A DNA stretch of 64,000 bases from assembly GCA_004794785.1 (NCBI GenBank), contig SJOL01007044.1, positions 571,729-635,728 of the forward strand, read 5' to 3'. Positions within the stretch are counted from its first letter, which is position 1. The number at the start of each line of letters is the position of its first letter. The position numbers were made by a program, and so were the translations under genes. Below, piece by piece: positions 27,291-39,959 of the stretch. Source of the DNA: Opisthorchis felineus (taxonomy: Eukaryota; Platyhelminthes; Trematoda; Opisthorchiida; Opisthorchiidae). Under the pieces are notes generated by a model, which did not search any database, was not told the DNA's origin, and was given only the letters and a program-made list of their open reading frames with translations.

Positions 27291-30200
27291 CCGGAGGACG
27301 TAACAGTTCGCTCTACAGTGTCCTCAAAGCTCAGTACCCTAACGCTTGATACTTTATAGTCTCCCCAACGTGAATCTAGCCACTAAGTGTTGCGAATTTT
27401 TCACTTTTGCCTAACTGGCTTCACCTTATTTTCCTGACGGAAAGAGCCAGTAGAAATGATTAACTGCGTGAGTCCTACGCGACGTATGTTTGAAGGTATT
27501 AACTAATCTGCCGATCTGATGACGTTCCACAGTCTGAACACTCCCGTGTTTTGCATCAATTCGTTTGACACCTAGTACCACCTGAATACCTAAGTAAATT
27601 TACTGTTATTCCGTACGTGCGCATAATGGGGACAAATCTACTGAAAGAATAAAACATGATGATATATCGCAACAACCTGACAAACTTCAACTTAAAAACG
27701 GTTTTCCTTCTGTAGTTTAATAACCCAGTGTACATTTAAGTTTCCTAAAAGATGCTTTCGGTGACTAACATCGTTTATACAATGGTAGTTTACGTGACTA
27801 TCGTTGTTCTTTTCGCCCAGCCGATACCACTGGGAGAAGTCCAATCCCGTGCTGTTGGCCAGAAGGATTGGGACCGACAACTGGGTCTTGCTTAAGGCCA
27901 GAGTGAGTCCTGCTGTGTTAAAATAACTTCCATAAAATAAGTGAAATTTGTTTTCCTCTGATACTGACTGCACAACCACTCAGTCATAGCATCATGGTTG
28001 CATTCGTTTTGACTGTTTATTGTTATAAGTTGTACCCAGATGTTGTTCGACCAGTCTATGCAAGAGCGCAAGGATGCGGTGATACTGGTTCTGCGCTCCG
28101 TACTTTTTAAGTCATGTAACACATCTAATCGATTGACATAGCGAAGGAACTGATCACGGTGGCGGTTAGCATACGAAATGGAATCAGTGATTGCCCGAAC
28201 GACTGCGTGGACGGAGTGACAACGTGAGACCGCAAAAAGTAATGATTCTGAATCACTAACCTAAAAGTCATAACTTTTCATACGCTGAGTAGATTCATAT
28301 GTCATTGACCTTCAAAATTATTTGTTTTTCGATTACCATATAAATAAGTACATACTGCGGATATATTGACGGACTCTGACAAGGTTTTCTAATTGGCGAA
28401 ATAAACGGGTATATTCTAGGACTATTGTTAGAAATGGTTGTTCAAAAGTTCTCCAGAAAGGAGCCAACAGTTTAAACCGGATCACAAATTAAGGCGATAG
28501 ACAAACTGACAGATAAACCGTATTGATTGACGCGCTGAATCGCAAACCAAAAACAGTGGGGACTTCAGATTTGCCAATACATTTCTGCACTACGTCCGCA
28601 CAATGACTGTATAAAGCAACGAAAGATTTCAGTGTATGGGAGTCTCCGTCTGTACTGAATAAAGGTTTGTACCCTAAAATGTGACGAAGAGTTTGAAAGC
28701 AGCACTCGTGGATGAAATGTGGTCCAGAGATGAACGTTTACTCACAAAGTAATGTCAGTGTTCAAGAAACTGACGTAAATGTACATCAGATTAGCTCACC
28801 AGTTTATCGGTGAGTGAGCACAAAGAGTTTTAAAAAAGATGCAAATATAGTTCTTTTGGACAGCCCAACCTTTAGATAGGTGGGAAGAATGATCACAGAT
28901 TGATAGCTAGCTTGAATTTATTTAACCACCTTTACGAGGTACTGGAAACTAGAAACGAAGACAGACGGAAAGTGCAATTTTCTTTGGCCGAGTCCATCTT
29001 GTTTGCCTCTTTTACTTTCTACGGCGATCGAAAGCCTGTTGTTTACCTATTTCCTTTGGCGAAAATAACTTCCTTGTCACTCTTGTCACCGATCATTTGG
29101 GTGTCTTCAACACCTCTGCCCGATTTGTGTACAGCCGCTTTCACAGTCCGTTTCGACCGGATACCGTTAGTGTGTTGTTGCTCATGAATAATCAACACAA
29201 ATCACCCAGTTGCATGTGGCTTCTAGGAGCTACTCCACTTTGTCGCACTGGCAAAATTATGGTATTATTTTTGTGCGATCTCACAACAATTTTTTAAGGT
29301 ATACCAACGAATTGTTAGGGCCAACAGTCCAAAATAATGGAAGGGAACTCCGTGACGTTTGAGTCCATATCATGAATAAATCAAGGAAGGGATTCTACAT
29401 AAGTGTCAGTATGCAATAATCGGTGGTGCCGTTTCCTACATTATAAATCGTCAAGGCAAAAAGGGGCTATGTTTTCCTTTGCCCGATGATAAGATCTGGA
29501 GCACCAAAAGCCCAACCTAACGTCTTCTGGAGTGCAAAATTCTTATTGAGCCTTTGCTTGAAATTTGGTACATACGCATGCGGGGCTGCGAGACGCATAA
29601 GAAGTGGCTTAAAGACCTAATTACAACCGCAGAAATGTGGAACGAAAGGTGCTTTGCATCAAATAAAACTGGTCCACATTTATGCTGGCGCATCGGCTAA
29701 CGCGACTTATCAGCGGCCAGTAAGTGTCTGATTGTCCACAGACCTTTTTCAGGAAAACGGATTAATAGGTTCCCGCTGTTAGTGGATGGAGCCACTGGCT
29801 AAATTCAGTCAGTTGCAAAAATGTTTGAAGTCGACCAAAAAGTCACCGCGTCTCAGAATTTTCTGAAAACGAGCCAGTGGATATCTTAACACAGCCCAAC
29901 AGTAGATACTTGGACTACAGCATAAACATCCGTCTCAGACCCGTTACAACACTTCACGTCACCAGTAAAGCACACCTACGTCAAGTATTCTTGTCTATTC
30001 AATTTACTACCAAATTTCGCTAAATACCGTCCGTGAGGCGACAGTAGACATATTGCGCACAGTCTGGTAGAGAAACTCCACTATCCCGGCACTCCAGTTT
30101 ACACAAAATGTGTGGTGCTCTTCATATGGACGCTGAAAGACCCAACCAACTTGGTCAGGTCCAAAGCTGGAGTTGTAGAACACTTTCATGTGTGCTGACT

Positions 30201-33200
30201 TTGTCAAGAGAGGTTATGTAAAGACTCCACCGCTCATTATATCGACTGTGCAGTATGTCTCCTGAAAAACATATGCCCACACCTTCCGGGCTTTTGTATG
30301 GACCCCATAGCCCTTGCAGTTGATTCATATTCTTTTACTAAATGTGGCGCTTCAGCCAATCATGCTTGCAAGTCTTCGTTCAGTACACGGGTTGAACTTT
30401 TACTTTGTCCCCAGCGGCGAATCCATAACAACCGCGATCGTATCAGTCACAGACTGTGGTGACCACTCGTCAATTAACTCTACTGTGATGCACATCGTGA
30501 GCACATTCACACTTTGGAATCCATTTCATGGGGCAAATCATTGAGAACAATACTTAAGATAAACGAAGTATCGTATAAAAGTATATATAAAGTACATAAA
30601 AGTATAAAGTATATAAAGGTATGAAAAAATACAAAATTATATATATAAGTATATATAAAAGTATACAAAAGTAGAAGGGAGTATAAAAAGTATAAAGTAT
30701 ATAAAGTATATAAAAGTATCGTATAAACGGAGTAAAGAAGTATTTTTCCGTGTTAACATCAACTCCAAATGGTTTTGGCCCGCAAGCAATCAGGTTGTTC
30801 ACTGTGATCACGACCGAGCACCTAAAAAGGCAACAGTACATGGATCAAATTTTGCGGCTTATATCTCAACGGTGACCAGAAATTCAACCCAAAATACCAT
30901 TTACAACAAGAAACAGGTACAAAGTGTGTTTACGAGTAAACTTTTGGCAAATAGTAGGTGCAGCGCATCACAGGGTTTGCAAGTCGGTATCAACCAGTAC
31001 TTAGGTTATTAATGAATCGCTGATTTCTAGCATCAGTAAATGCCCACCTGGAATTAAATTGATTGTGACCGTTTCAACGTCTTCCTATTTCTTAAAGTTG
31101 TGTGCGCAGTCACAATAATCGATTTACATCCACCATGGCTATCAGACAAAAATTAAACTGTTCTGCACTCGAGGTGCTAATCTAGTTGAGTTCTGGTACA
31201 CTTCATCGAATGCACACTTTCATTGGTTACTGTCACGACAATGCAGTTTATCAAAGCTCAGCTGACCGTCAGATGTATCATCGTCAGCTGACAGCAAAAG
31301 TCCACCCACCGTTCCAGAATATTTGATTTGCCCCTTTAGTGCACTGATAGTAATTAAAGTATGCTTTCACAATAAAATTCGACTGTTTAATCATGTGAGT
31401 ATTTTGGCATGATAACTGTCCACGCAAGTAGTACATCGCTTAATCACCAATTTCCTTTAAAACCTCAACTAATGTCAGTTACAAATGTCGTGATAGCATC
31501 CTGATGATGGACAACTAACCGAAAGTCATATCAAAATTTGAGTAAATTATTGCATTCCCTGTGGGGTCGTAGGTACACTCTGACGTGCATGTTTGAACAG
31601 GCCGGATTACTTAGGCTAGGGAGATGAATTTAAGCTACGAATTTTCGCAAAAGAAACCCATTCGTTTGGGCAAGCCCAGAGAAGATCGATCGCCAGTTGG
31701 GATGTGAATCCTGGCCATTTACTTAAACTACCTGACAAAATCAACTGATGTTTGTCCCGTCCGTCCGATGCTACCATGGTCTCCCTTGCAAGGCACTTAC
31801 TCTCACGATCGGGCAGAATCCCGCTGTTCTTAGAAGCGTCTTGAGGCACAAGTTCCAACTCCGTAATTGCGAAATCTCTCCTCGCAGCTCCAATGAATAT
31901 AAATGAAAAGCAATAATTGTGACTTTGGTGATTTATCTGAAGCAGAAGCTGTGAGAACTACAAAACCTATGAGAAAGTACCTATTTTTACATCAATGGTT
32001 CGGTCTCCGGCAGTTGACGATACTCGTGTGGGTCATATCTATCGTTACAGGGACATCTAATGAACAATTAGGTGACGATTGCTAAATGCCATTATTGCTT
32101 CTCGGTTAACCGCTGTTTTTGAGGCCAAGTCATCTTCACGTCGTGGTTCAACTTCATTTTATTGTAGGCGAATCCGGAATCTCAACGCCTGCGTACATGC
32201 TCCTTGATTTTGACCATAATGCACACTAAGTTTCATTGATACCAAGGTTGCCAGATATACAGTTGGTTGTTTGTCTTCTGATAACTGGTCCAGAACTTGC
32301 GCGAACACTTCCTTTAAAAAGCTTCCTTTGAACCCTAATAAGAACTGGACCGGGGTGGAAAATGATAACTAAGGTGCACTTTATTGTGTTGCCTGAGGCC
32401 CGAGACTTCGCAAAAAGCTACCCATTGATGTAGGACACACCAGCGTTGAACAGAAGTATGCAACTGTCCTATTCACTGGGATGGTACTACCGTCATACAC
32501 CAACGTCAGTTAACTCTATTTGGACGGATGTGTGATTGATGTTGCATGGACCGGAATCCCCCAACAAACTTCAACTGTCGTCACACACGAGTCCACGGTA
32601 TCGACTGGTCCGCATGACACCCACAATAGTGGCTGCTACAGCCAGCCGCTTGGTCATTATCAATCTCCTCGAACAACCAAAAAATTTCCTCTTTATGGGA
32701 ATTTGGAACGTACGTGATAAGTATTTACTACCAGTTCGAGCAGGCTGAGATATTCTTGGAAGAGCGTGTATGGGAAACACCCTGTCTATCACCATGTAAA
32801 TAATTTATTGTTTTACCTAGAAGCACTCTGTATTCTGTGGCACGCTTGTGGGCGGTAGAACATCTATGAAAAAATTTTCAAATAAAAGTTCTGTGGATGT
32901 GTGAGTGCTGTCGTTGATTCTTCCACCGAAAGGCAACATCCTAGTGTACATTATTTGATAGGGTTTACTCATGAACTGCCAAGCCAAAGTATGAATAAGT
33001 TAGCCATAGACCGCGTAACCCGTTCTTCCGGTTGTTTGCTTTTGAGTATTTGTAGGGATGCGTTGACTGTGTGGTGTTGCACATCTTGGCTATTGATGAC
33101 CCTGCGTCACCCATACTGAAAAAAAATGACATCGTATTTTGGACTGGTACATTTGTGATACTTATTTATGGCAAGATCACTGGTGCGTGGGCACCTAGTG

Positions 33201-34794
33201 CAGTTGTCCTGGTCTGCAATTCTGATCTGTAAAGCGAAGAGTGTTTAGGGAGGAAAAAGGTACTTCCAAGTCCCTTAAAATCCCAGTCGATCAATCCGTC
33301 CTCCGAGTAAGTCCGTCGACGGGCGGGTTCAACTGGGGCAATGTGTTTCAGCGTAACTGCAGCCTGGTCATTGCAGTTCATCCAGCACATCTGTGCACCT
33401 ATTGAGGAACTGACCTAGGTTGTTATCTAGCGTACCATACACTATACTTACAAGTTTTTGCGCGTTGGGTAAACAACTATGGTATAAAGAATGTGACCGC
33501 CTTAGTTGTGTTTTGTTGTGCTAATCTGTGGTGGACAGTGGTTGTCGTGTATCAATGATCAAGTAAGATTGACATTAGTGGCACCAATTACCGTTGTCTA
33601 CTCATGAGATTGAGTGCAGATAAGTAAAAATGCTGCTAAAGATGGCAACACATCCAGAGAACATATCGATTCGAACTGCACGTACCGACAATAATATGTG
33701 AGATTTTTTGCCCGGACGTGTATAAAATGTCTGGTTGGTATTACGGGAACACAAGATTAACGAATATAAGATGCTGTTGTTAAGTTTGCTTTTGAAAGCT
33801 ACGAGTTCATAGGTAGTTCCAACAAAACTTTGAAATTTGATTTCAACGAACAATACATCAACTATCGTGTTCCCCCTAATACAAGTACCCTTTGATATTT
33901 TCTCCAAATTGGCTGAGACTTTTGTTAACACGAATACGGATGAAACGCTTTTGTCAGTAATCTATATCAGGATTGTATCCGCAGTTACTCGCTTCACCAT
34001 TACTTTATTGCACCACTTTATCGCATTTCCTCGGAGCCTTTAAATTTTTATGGCTTCCTAAAATGACTTGGGTAGGAACGCTGAAACCTAGTGGATGGCT
34101 GTAGTGTTACGATTTCATCTAAATCCTTCTTTTTTCTACTACCAGCCGGAACTATCCGCCATTTTCACGCCGTCTTTCAGTATTACTGCTTTTAAACTTG
34201 CCGCGCCTGTCTTTTAATCAATTCATTTGTTTTTGCCTCCAACCTAACGTGAAAATCGCTTGGTTCCAGGATGTATGTGTAAATTATCTTCAGTTGAATG
34301 AACACAGTTAAAGATGCACTAAAAATTATGGCAGGCAGGCGCATGGTAAATGGCTGTTTGATATTCTTCCATAAGCGGGTTGATAACTGCATTCATTATC
34401 ACCAGTTGGCACCTCTCAGTCACATCATGTATGCCATGGTATTCGACGCGATTTCCCGGCGTGACACGCTGAACCGAGATGGATGTACAACGGCAAACCT
34501 TTGTCAGATCACCATGTTCTTCTCAGACCATGTTCGTTTCCATGTGAAACTAATATCATCAACTGGGATTGTTACCGCGACCACTTTCACTGTACTGTGC
34601 CGGTTGTTGGCGGCCACTGTTCGTGCAGGTCATTTGCGTAGGTAAATTTTTGTCCACTCTTATCACGCGCAGTTGCTCTATCCATAGGGAGCCGCCACAC
34701 TTGTTCGATATTCCACAGATTCGCTGTAGGTAACTGCAGGATTTCCAGAAGCCGTACGCACACCACTCTAGTTTGCTCTTTCTTCTAGTTCCGC
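27291..34794. other. No gene recognised; one minisatellite
   Basis: Between the 5' end of the family B LINE and the third family S SINE there are only short frames. Two overlapping minus frames at 27692-28122 lie just upstream of the LINE but show no known motif. Confidence 0.5.
30565..30743. repeat. Degenerate minisatellite of AAAGTATAT-like units
   Basis: About 180 bp are built from variants of AAGTATATA and AAAGTATA. The unit GTATCGTATAAA appears near both ends. An open frame that can be read through it on the minus strand, rich in Tyr, Ile and Phe, is a product of the repeat. Confidence 0.9.
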
Positions 34795-34837
34795 GCAGAA
34801 GCAGAGTTTTCTACTTATTTGAGCTCATCAGTAATGC
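34795..34837 (-). ncRNA. Degenerate hammerhead motif (family S copy 3)
   Basis: The CTGATGA core (plus 34825-34831) and GAAA (plus 34808-34811) are present. Stem II is 13 bases and barely pairs. Stem I keeps about four of six pairs. It is recognised mainly because the surrounding SINE aligns with copy 2. Confidence 0.4.
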
Positions 34838-34916
34838 GTATGCCCGATCTTCCTGAAATTTGAACTCCACCCATCTGAAATGCGATGCAACTGTTACCAC
34901 TACTGCATTAGCGCCA
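34795..34916 (-). mobile_element. tRNA-headed SINE with hammerhead motif (family S), copy 3
   Basis: The minus strand reads GTAGTGGTAACAG (plus 34891-34903, A box-like) and GGAGTTCAAATTT (plus 34857-34869, B box-like). It then reads CTGATGA, a 13-base spacer and GAAAA. Head and ribozyme part follow the same order and spacing as at 10.3 kb. The copy is more diverged. Confidence 0.6.
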
Positions 34917-35413
34917 GTTGTATGCGCCTGGGCGAACGTGGTCACTCATAGATAAATGACTGATTTAGCCGACGCATCAACCTGGATTTGTTCATCTCTT
35001 GATTCGCCTGTCAGGACTTCTCAGTCGTGTCCCTGTTTATGAAACCAAACATTTTATTAATAAAACTGGGCACCTATGCAGTAATGTTTCCCCTTGGGGG
35101 AGTACATCGGACATTACCAGGGCAGAAATGGTTTCTTCTTCTGCTTTGGAGAGCTGTTTCCTCGAGAGAGTTTTGCCGTACAAAGGATTTTTCGTCGTCA
35201 AAAGCAGTCTTTTTCCAATAAGTCTTCAATTGGTAGGCATTGTAATGAGATATAAGTTAGACACTCCATCTAAGTAGGCAGAACCACGTTAATACTAGTT
35301 AGCAGTTGATTTGGGTCATTTTCGATCAAAACAATTTTTACGCTTACATTACGCTGGACAAACAAGACGTTTTCCTCATCATTTGGAAACAGCTTTTACT
35401 CACCTGTGCTGGT

Positions 35414-35908
35414 CTAATCAACGTCACATTCTATAATGTAAGACAAATGGATGACGAAATACCTTGGGACAATTTTCGGTAGCTTTTCAAACGAATAAAT
35501 TTTCGTTCTCTCAAGTTCCATTGACATTTTGTCCTTTCCACTAAGATGATCAAGGTAGTGTAGGGCTGTCGTCTCGTCAAAAATGTAAAATGGAGAAATT
35601 CGTTCACGGGAATCGAGTGTCCTAACCTTGAAACTACCAACATGGATATTCACTACAAAAGCATGAACCGCCGGGTTCAACCAAACATGCTTATTATCAG
35701 GAATGGAAATCGTATAAACATGAAACATTAGTACAGTGTGAAGTGTTGAAAGAGGCTGTATCAACAAAATACTACATTTCGAAGACATATGTTCGGCTGG
35801 TAATAAAAACTGGGACTCGAATTCAGGCGATATCACCAAAACCGTTTTTATAAAAATCTTCTCCGGTCTGTTGAAGAAAGCTCGTGAGATATGGCGTTCC
35901 GGAACCAA
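35414..35908 (-). CDS. Long unidentified open frame
   Basis: The frame is 164 codons with a stop at both ends and no ATG until about residue 41. It reads through FYIFDETTALHYLDHLSGKD and ends FVIHLSYIIECDVD. No domain is recognised. In AT-rich DNA of this size one chance frame of about this length is expected in the window, so it may be meaningless. It is listed because it is the longest open frame outside recognised features. No strong splice sites were found at its ends. Confidence 0.15.
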   Translation of the reverse strand: MVPERHISRAFFNRPEKIFIKTVLVISPEFESQFLLPAEHMSSKCSILLIQPLSTLHTVLMFHVYTISIPDNKHVWLNPAVHAFVVNIHVGSFKVRTLDSRERISPFYIFDETTALHYLDHLSGKDKMSMELERTKIYSFEKLPKIVPRYFVIHLSYIIECDVD

Positions 35909-37706
35909 TTACCAGAAAGACTTAAAACACGAGTTCGGAAGAAATTCTCTCAGAAACTACTTAATATTTTTTTCACCTCCAGTTTTGTTATTCCCACTAT
36001 ACAACGTAGCGTGTGTCCTGATTCTTCAAGATATGTCCCCTAAATAGCCTAACTCTTATGACGAGTGTAACAGATCGCTTTTGAATACGTTATAAAGCCA
36101 TCAGAATCAAACTGAGTTGTATCTAAGTCATTCAAGATAGTTCATTAAAGTTACCGTCACATGCTTCTCGGATACAATAGACCAGCTGACTTTGATATGT
36201 TCATATGGATACTAATTTAGTGTTCAAATTTTGCCACAATAGCCACTTCATATTAGCGACAAATAATCACGATTGCATTAATAAAGTACACATTCATATT
36301 TGTGTTTTCAGTGGACGGATTGAATATCTAGCATAGCCAGGATGGTCATGCAGTCATTTTGCGTTTTTAAATTAGTAAAATACTCAACCTTTGCGTATCA
36401 CAGTTACGGGATAGTGCATTCTGCCGCAACTCACTGGCGGCTCAACTTGCTGCTCCTTATCGATCAAGAACGAAATGGAAGGATTTATCAAACACATCTC
36501 AATTTCCGCTTCATACTTACATGCTTATCATTTTCTAGCATAGAATTTTGTGTTCCATTGAATGGTACGTTTGCTTTCTGGGTCTGTTATCAACGGCTGG
36601 TCCAAAACCTGGTCTACATGCTCCCACACAGTTACATATTCTCGCCCCCTGGGAAATATATTTTCAGATTTGACATTTGGAACTAACATCAGCCCATTGC
36701 ATACTGCAGCCTGAATGTAATTGGAATAAATTCAAAAACTCTGCAGACCAATAATGGATTTAACTGGAATTGAACGAGGTAGTAAATCGGGCTGCTTTTG
36801 ATTACCACCTGCCCACTAGGTAGACCATTTTGGACGCTGAGCCGCATTCATCAGCCCAACTGTAAACGAAAGGATCGAGTCAGATCAAACGAGATTCGAC
36901 GGCTTACAAACCAAAACAAACTGGAATAAAATGACTATTTCTCACAAAACCCATCCCTTTCTGTGCTAATAGAAAGGAAACTTGCTCACTACCGCCAAAG
37001 TAAAAAGACTGAATGCCCCAAAAACAACCATTCTCGTGTAGTTTCGATCTGACTAGAGTATACAAAACAAAGACTAAATCAGTTGAGGACTTACGAGATT
37101 TTCTGTTCATTTATTTCACTTCAGCACTTTAGGGGAATATCCAACAGTTTGTTAGACTAATTCGTCGCTCGCGACACATGTGGTGTTTTGTACAAAAAGC
37201 AGAGAATAGCTATTACTGTATTGCAATCCGGACCAGAAGTCACGGTAGCCGAAAAAGCGGATTGCTTCCAATGAACAGTGTCCTTTCGTAAATACATGCT
37301 CACCAAGTCCAGTAAGTAGGGAAGGAAAAACCATAGCTGCTTGTGGCTCTATTCAGTTGAATTTGGTTCGCCGTTGGCTACGGGACATAGTACGATTCCT
37401 GTTGACCAATTTAATTAGTGGCCAGCAGATGAGCAGAAAATAGCAAATCTACCAGATTATTTGGCATTTACAAAGTGACGGCAAAAATACATATTTTTAT
37501 TGGAATAGCACGATAAACGACATGGGAATACTGAGGCTTTTCCTCTCGGGTCAAACTGGCCCGAAACACAACGAAAATCAGCAATCCAGAAAACATCGTC
37601 CGGTTTACAGTTAGCCAGAAACATCCACTGGCTTTTCTCATAATGATTCCCGTACGACGTGAAACCTCCGGATTTCTTGAACTTCGCATTTTTAATTTAA
37701 ATTCAG

Positions 37707-37959
37707 AGTTGCGAAGCCGAGTGGGACAAGTCGAACGAGGCCCTACGAACCCATGATGTTGCTGCTCAACTCCAACAAATGGGTCTGAAGGACAGTCATG
37801 CGGTCATCCGTTTGGCCTGCCCTGATATGGTGACTAACGGACCGTACACCCAAGGAATGACAAAGTGGGAACGCCTGCGCTTTTTTGATACCGCTTTGAA
37901 TCGTCGGGCAAAGACTGGATTCCATTACTGGGGATACGAAAAACCGAAGCCCACAAAGT
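37707..37959 (+). CDS. Unidentified coding exon A
   Basis: This looks like a real internal exon. The acceptor TTCAG ends at 37706, the donor is a perfect GTAAGT at 37960-37965, and 84 codons plus one base are open between them. Its GC content is higher than that of the flanks. The product begins SCEAEWDKSNEALRTHDVAA and ends RAKTGFHYWGYEKPKPTK. It is rich in aromatic and basic residues and contains no membrane segment. I do not recognise the family. It starts in phase 0 and ends in phase 1, so it does not join directly to exon B at 39181, and a further exon would be needed. Antisense open frames over it look like shadows. Confidence 0.55.
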
Positions 37960-39180
37960 GTAAGTCACTCTTGCAACCTAAGTATGCGAATTGGCGTCAC
38001 ATAAGATGCACCATAGCGGTTCAAATGAAGCCTTATCATAAGATCACACTGAAAGTCGAAACGGTGCATCATATCTCTACAACTTCCGGAATGTGGACCA
38101 AGCGTTAGCAAGAAAAATCAGAGAATCTCTGAAACGGTCGGACAAACAGTCAAGTAGTTAACTTCCGGGTCTCAATTTTGTCATTGCTTTGGGTTAAGAG
38201 GTATTACAACTTTGGACAAAACGATCGAAGCAGACTGACAAACGTTTTTCTTGGCCCTAGCTAGTGATGAAAAGGGACCAGCATATTGAACAGTTGAATA
38301 CCTGGACGACTACCCTTGACATTTGATATTTTATACTCAGAGATGATAGAGTGTGGGATCTAGAATAGCCACAAACTGCAGAAACTAATAATGGAAAATG
38401 TGGACTTCCTTCACATTCGTGGATTATGAAACTCGTTAGATCCACTCTATCGATTACCTGTTCCATTCGGAAATCTGTCCGAACCAAATCACAAATGGTG
38501 TAAAGATCACAATGGTTATTTGAGCCATCATGAACAGATGAATCACCTCATCAAGACAAGCAAACGTCTTCGTTAGTTATTGCTATGACAGATCTCTTGA
38601 AAATGCTGCTGGTCGAATTCCGTTTGAGTTGACTCCAAACGTCCTTCCCTAGAGGATCACAGATTTTAATTAACTGTGTGAAAGACACGAGCATCCACTT
38701 TAACCCACCCGACCAATAAACCTGACACGCTTTCGAGTGAATCAATGTCTAGTCTATGAGTGGTCTAATCTATTGGCGAAGCGCTAAAGCCCACAAACTG
38801 ATAAAATGGGTTGCGCGTCACTTCATCATCGTTCCTTGCCAGCCTTCCTCTAATCAAAGGGACACAGAAATTTCAGAACTACAATTTGTTATTCGGATGG
38901 ATGCTTTCCTTCTGGAACTGCAAATCGGGTTTTACCTCGTGGAACAAAACGCATCCAAAACCACCATAAAGCTTCAGCCGCCATCTCGACGGTTTAAGTC
39001 CCACATTTTTTCGTGAACTATGCTGGTAATGAATTTAATCCACTACGCCCATACAAATAAAGATCTTTATGCCACATCACATTGTTTCATCCAAAATTGT
39101 AGGTCGCATGATGCATTCAGTTCAGTTCATTCCCTTTTGAGTATGTCGGTTGTTCATCCAAGGAACTCATCTTTCTGCAG

Positions 39181-39481
39181 CAACTACAGCAGGCGCGGCG
39201 TAGAAGTATACGAGGGATTCCTGCAGTTTTGGTACACTCGTCAGGTGGTCCAAGGCAGAATTTTATGGGGACTTTTACTTACGGCCCGAGGCTTCCTCAT
39301 AAGTACTTTCAGAGTCTACTCATTCAGGAAGGCAGGAATACCATCCCCAGCAACCTTATACCTAATCCGTCTTGTGTGCCAACAGTTGGCCGTTCAACAT
39401 ATTTTCCCCATGCGCAGGATCCGCAACTAAGAATAATTCTGGAAACGTGTATTTCGCTGAATTTCGGAGATACAATTAGTG
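39181..39481 (+). CDS. Unidentified coding exon B
   Basis: There is an open frame of 100 codons between an acceptor (CTTTCTGCAG ending at 39180) and a GTAAGA donor at 39482. The product runs from QLQQARRRSIRGIPAVLVHS through NFMGTFTYGPRLPHKYFQSL to LNFGDTISG. The frame stays open upstream to about 39109, so an earlier acceptor near 39121 is possible. The splice sites and residue composition suggest protein coding, but no family is recognised. It may belong to the same plus-strand gene as exon A, 1.2 kb upstream, although their phases need an intervening exon. The LINE remnant that begins about 480 bp downstream would then lie in an intron. Confidence 0.45.
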
Positions 39482-39959
39482 GTAAGATGATAGGTGAGGT
39501 GAAATGAAAGCTTATGTCAAAAATTAGCCCAGCACCACACGATGATGGCATAAAGTTGTCCCGCTTTCGAGATATGACCCTTAAGATAAATCATCATTCA
39601 CAAGTGACAACAATTGGCAGGTGTCTTCAAGCTCCTGTTGAATTTTAGGATCCTCGAGAACACCATTTAGTTCAGGCCACGCACCAAGTTCTGAAAAAAA
39701 ATTTCAGTAGGAATACCGCTTGTTCGGCGTGAGACCGGGCGTTTGGTGCTCTTCAACGCTGCCGGTCATTAGATATAAAGATCTCCACAGAGGACAAGAA
39801 AAACGTATTTGTGCTTTTGTCAGTTCATTTGTCCTATATACAGTCAAGTGCGACATAGACGTGCAATACACATAGAGTCAGCCGTCATCTACACCAGGGT
39901 TCTTGCTTCTTCCGTACAAATCTGGGATTCTCGGGTAATTTTTTATACATGATATCGAT

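Noticed and set aside
31490..31530. CTGATGA followed by GAAAG
   Set aside because: Neither stem I nor stem III can form, and no related copy exists in the window.
36780..36850. tRNA-like minus-strand stretch with GTTCAATTCC
   Set aside because: A B box-like match only. No acceptor stem and no second copy.
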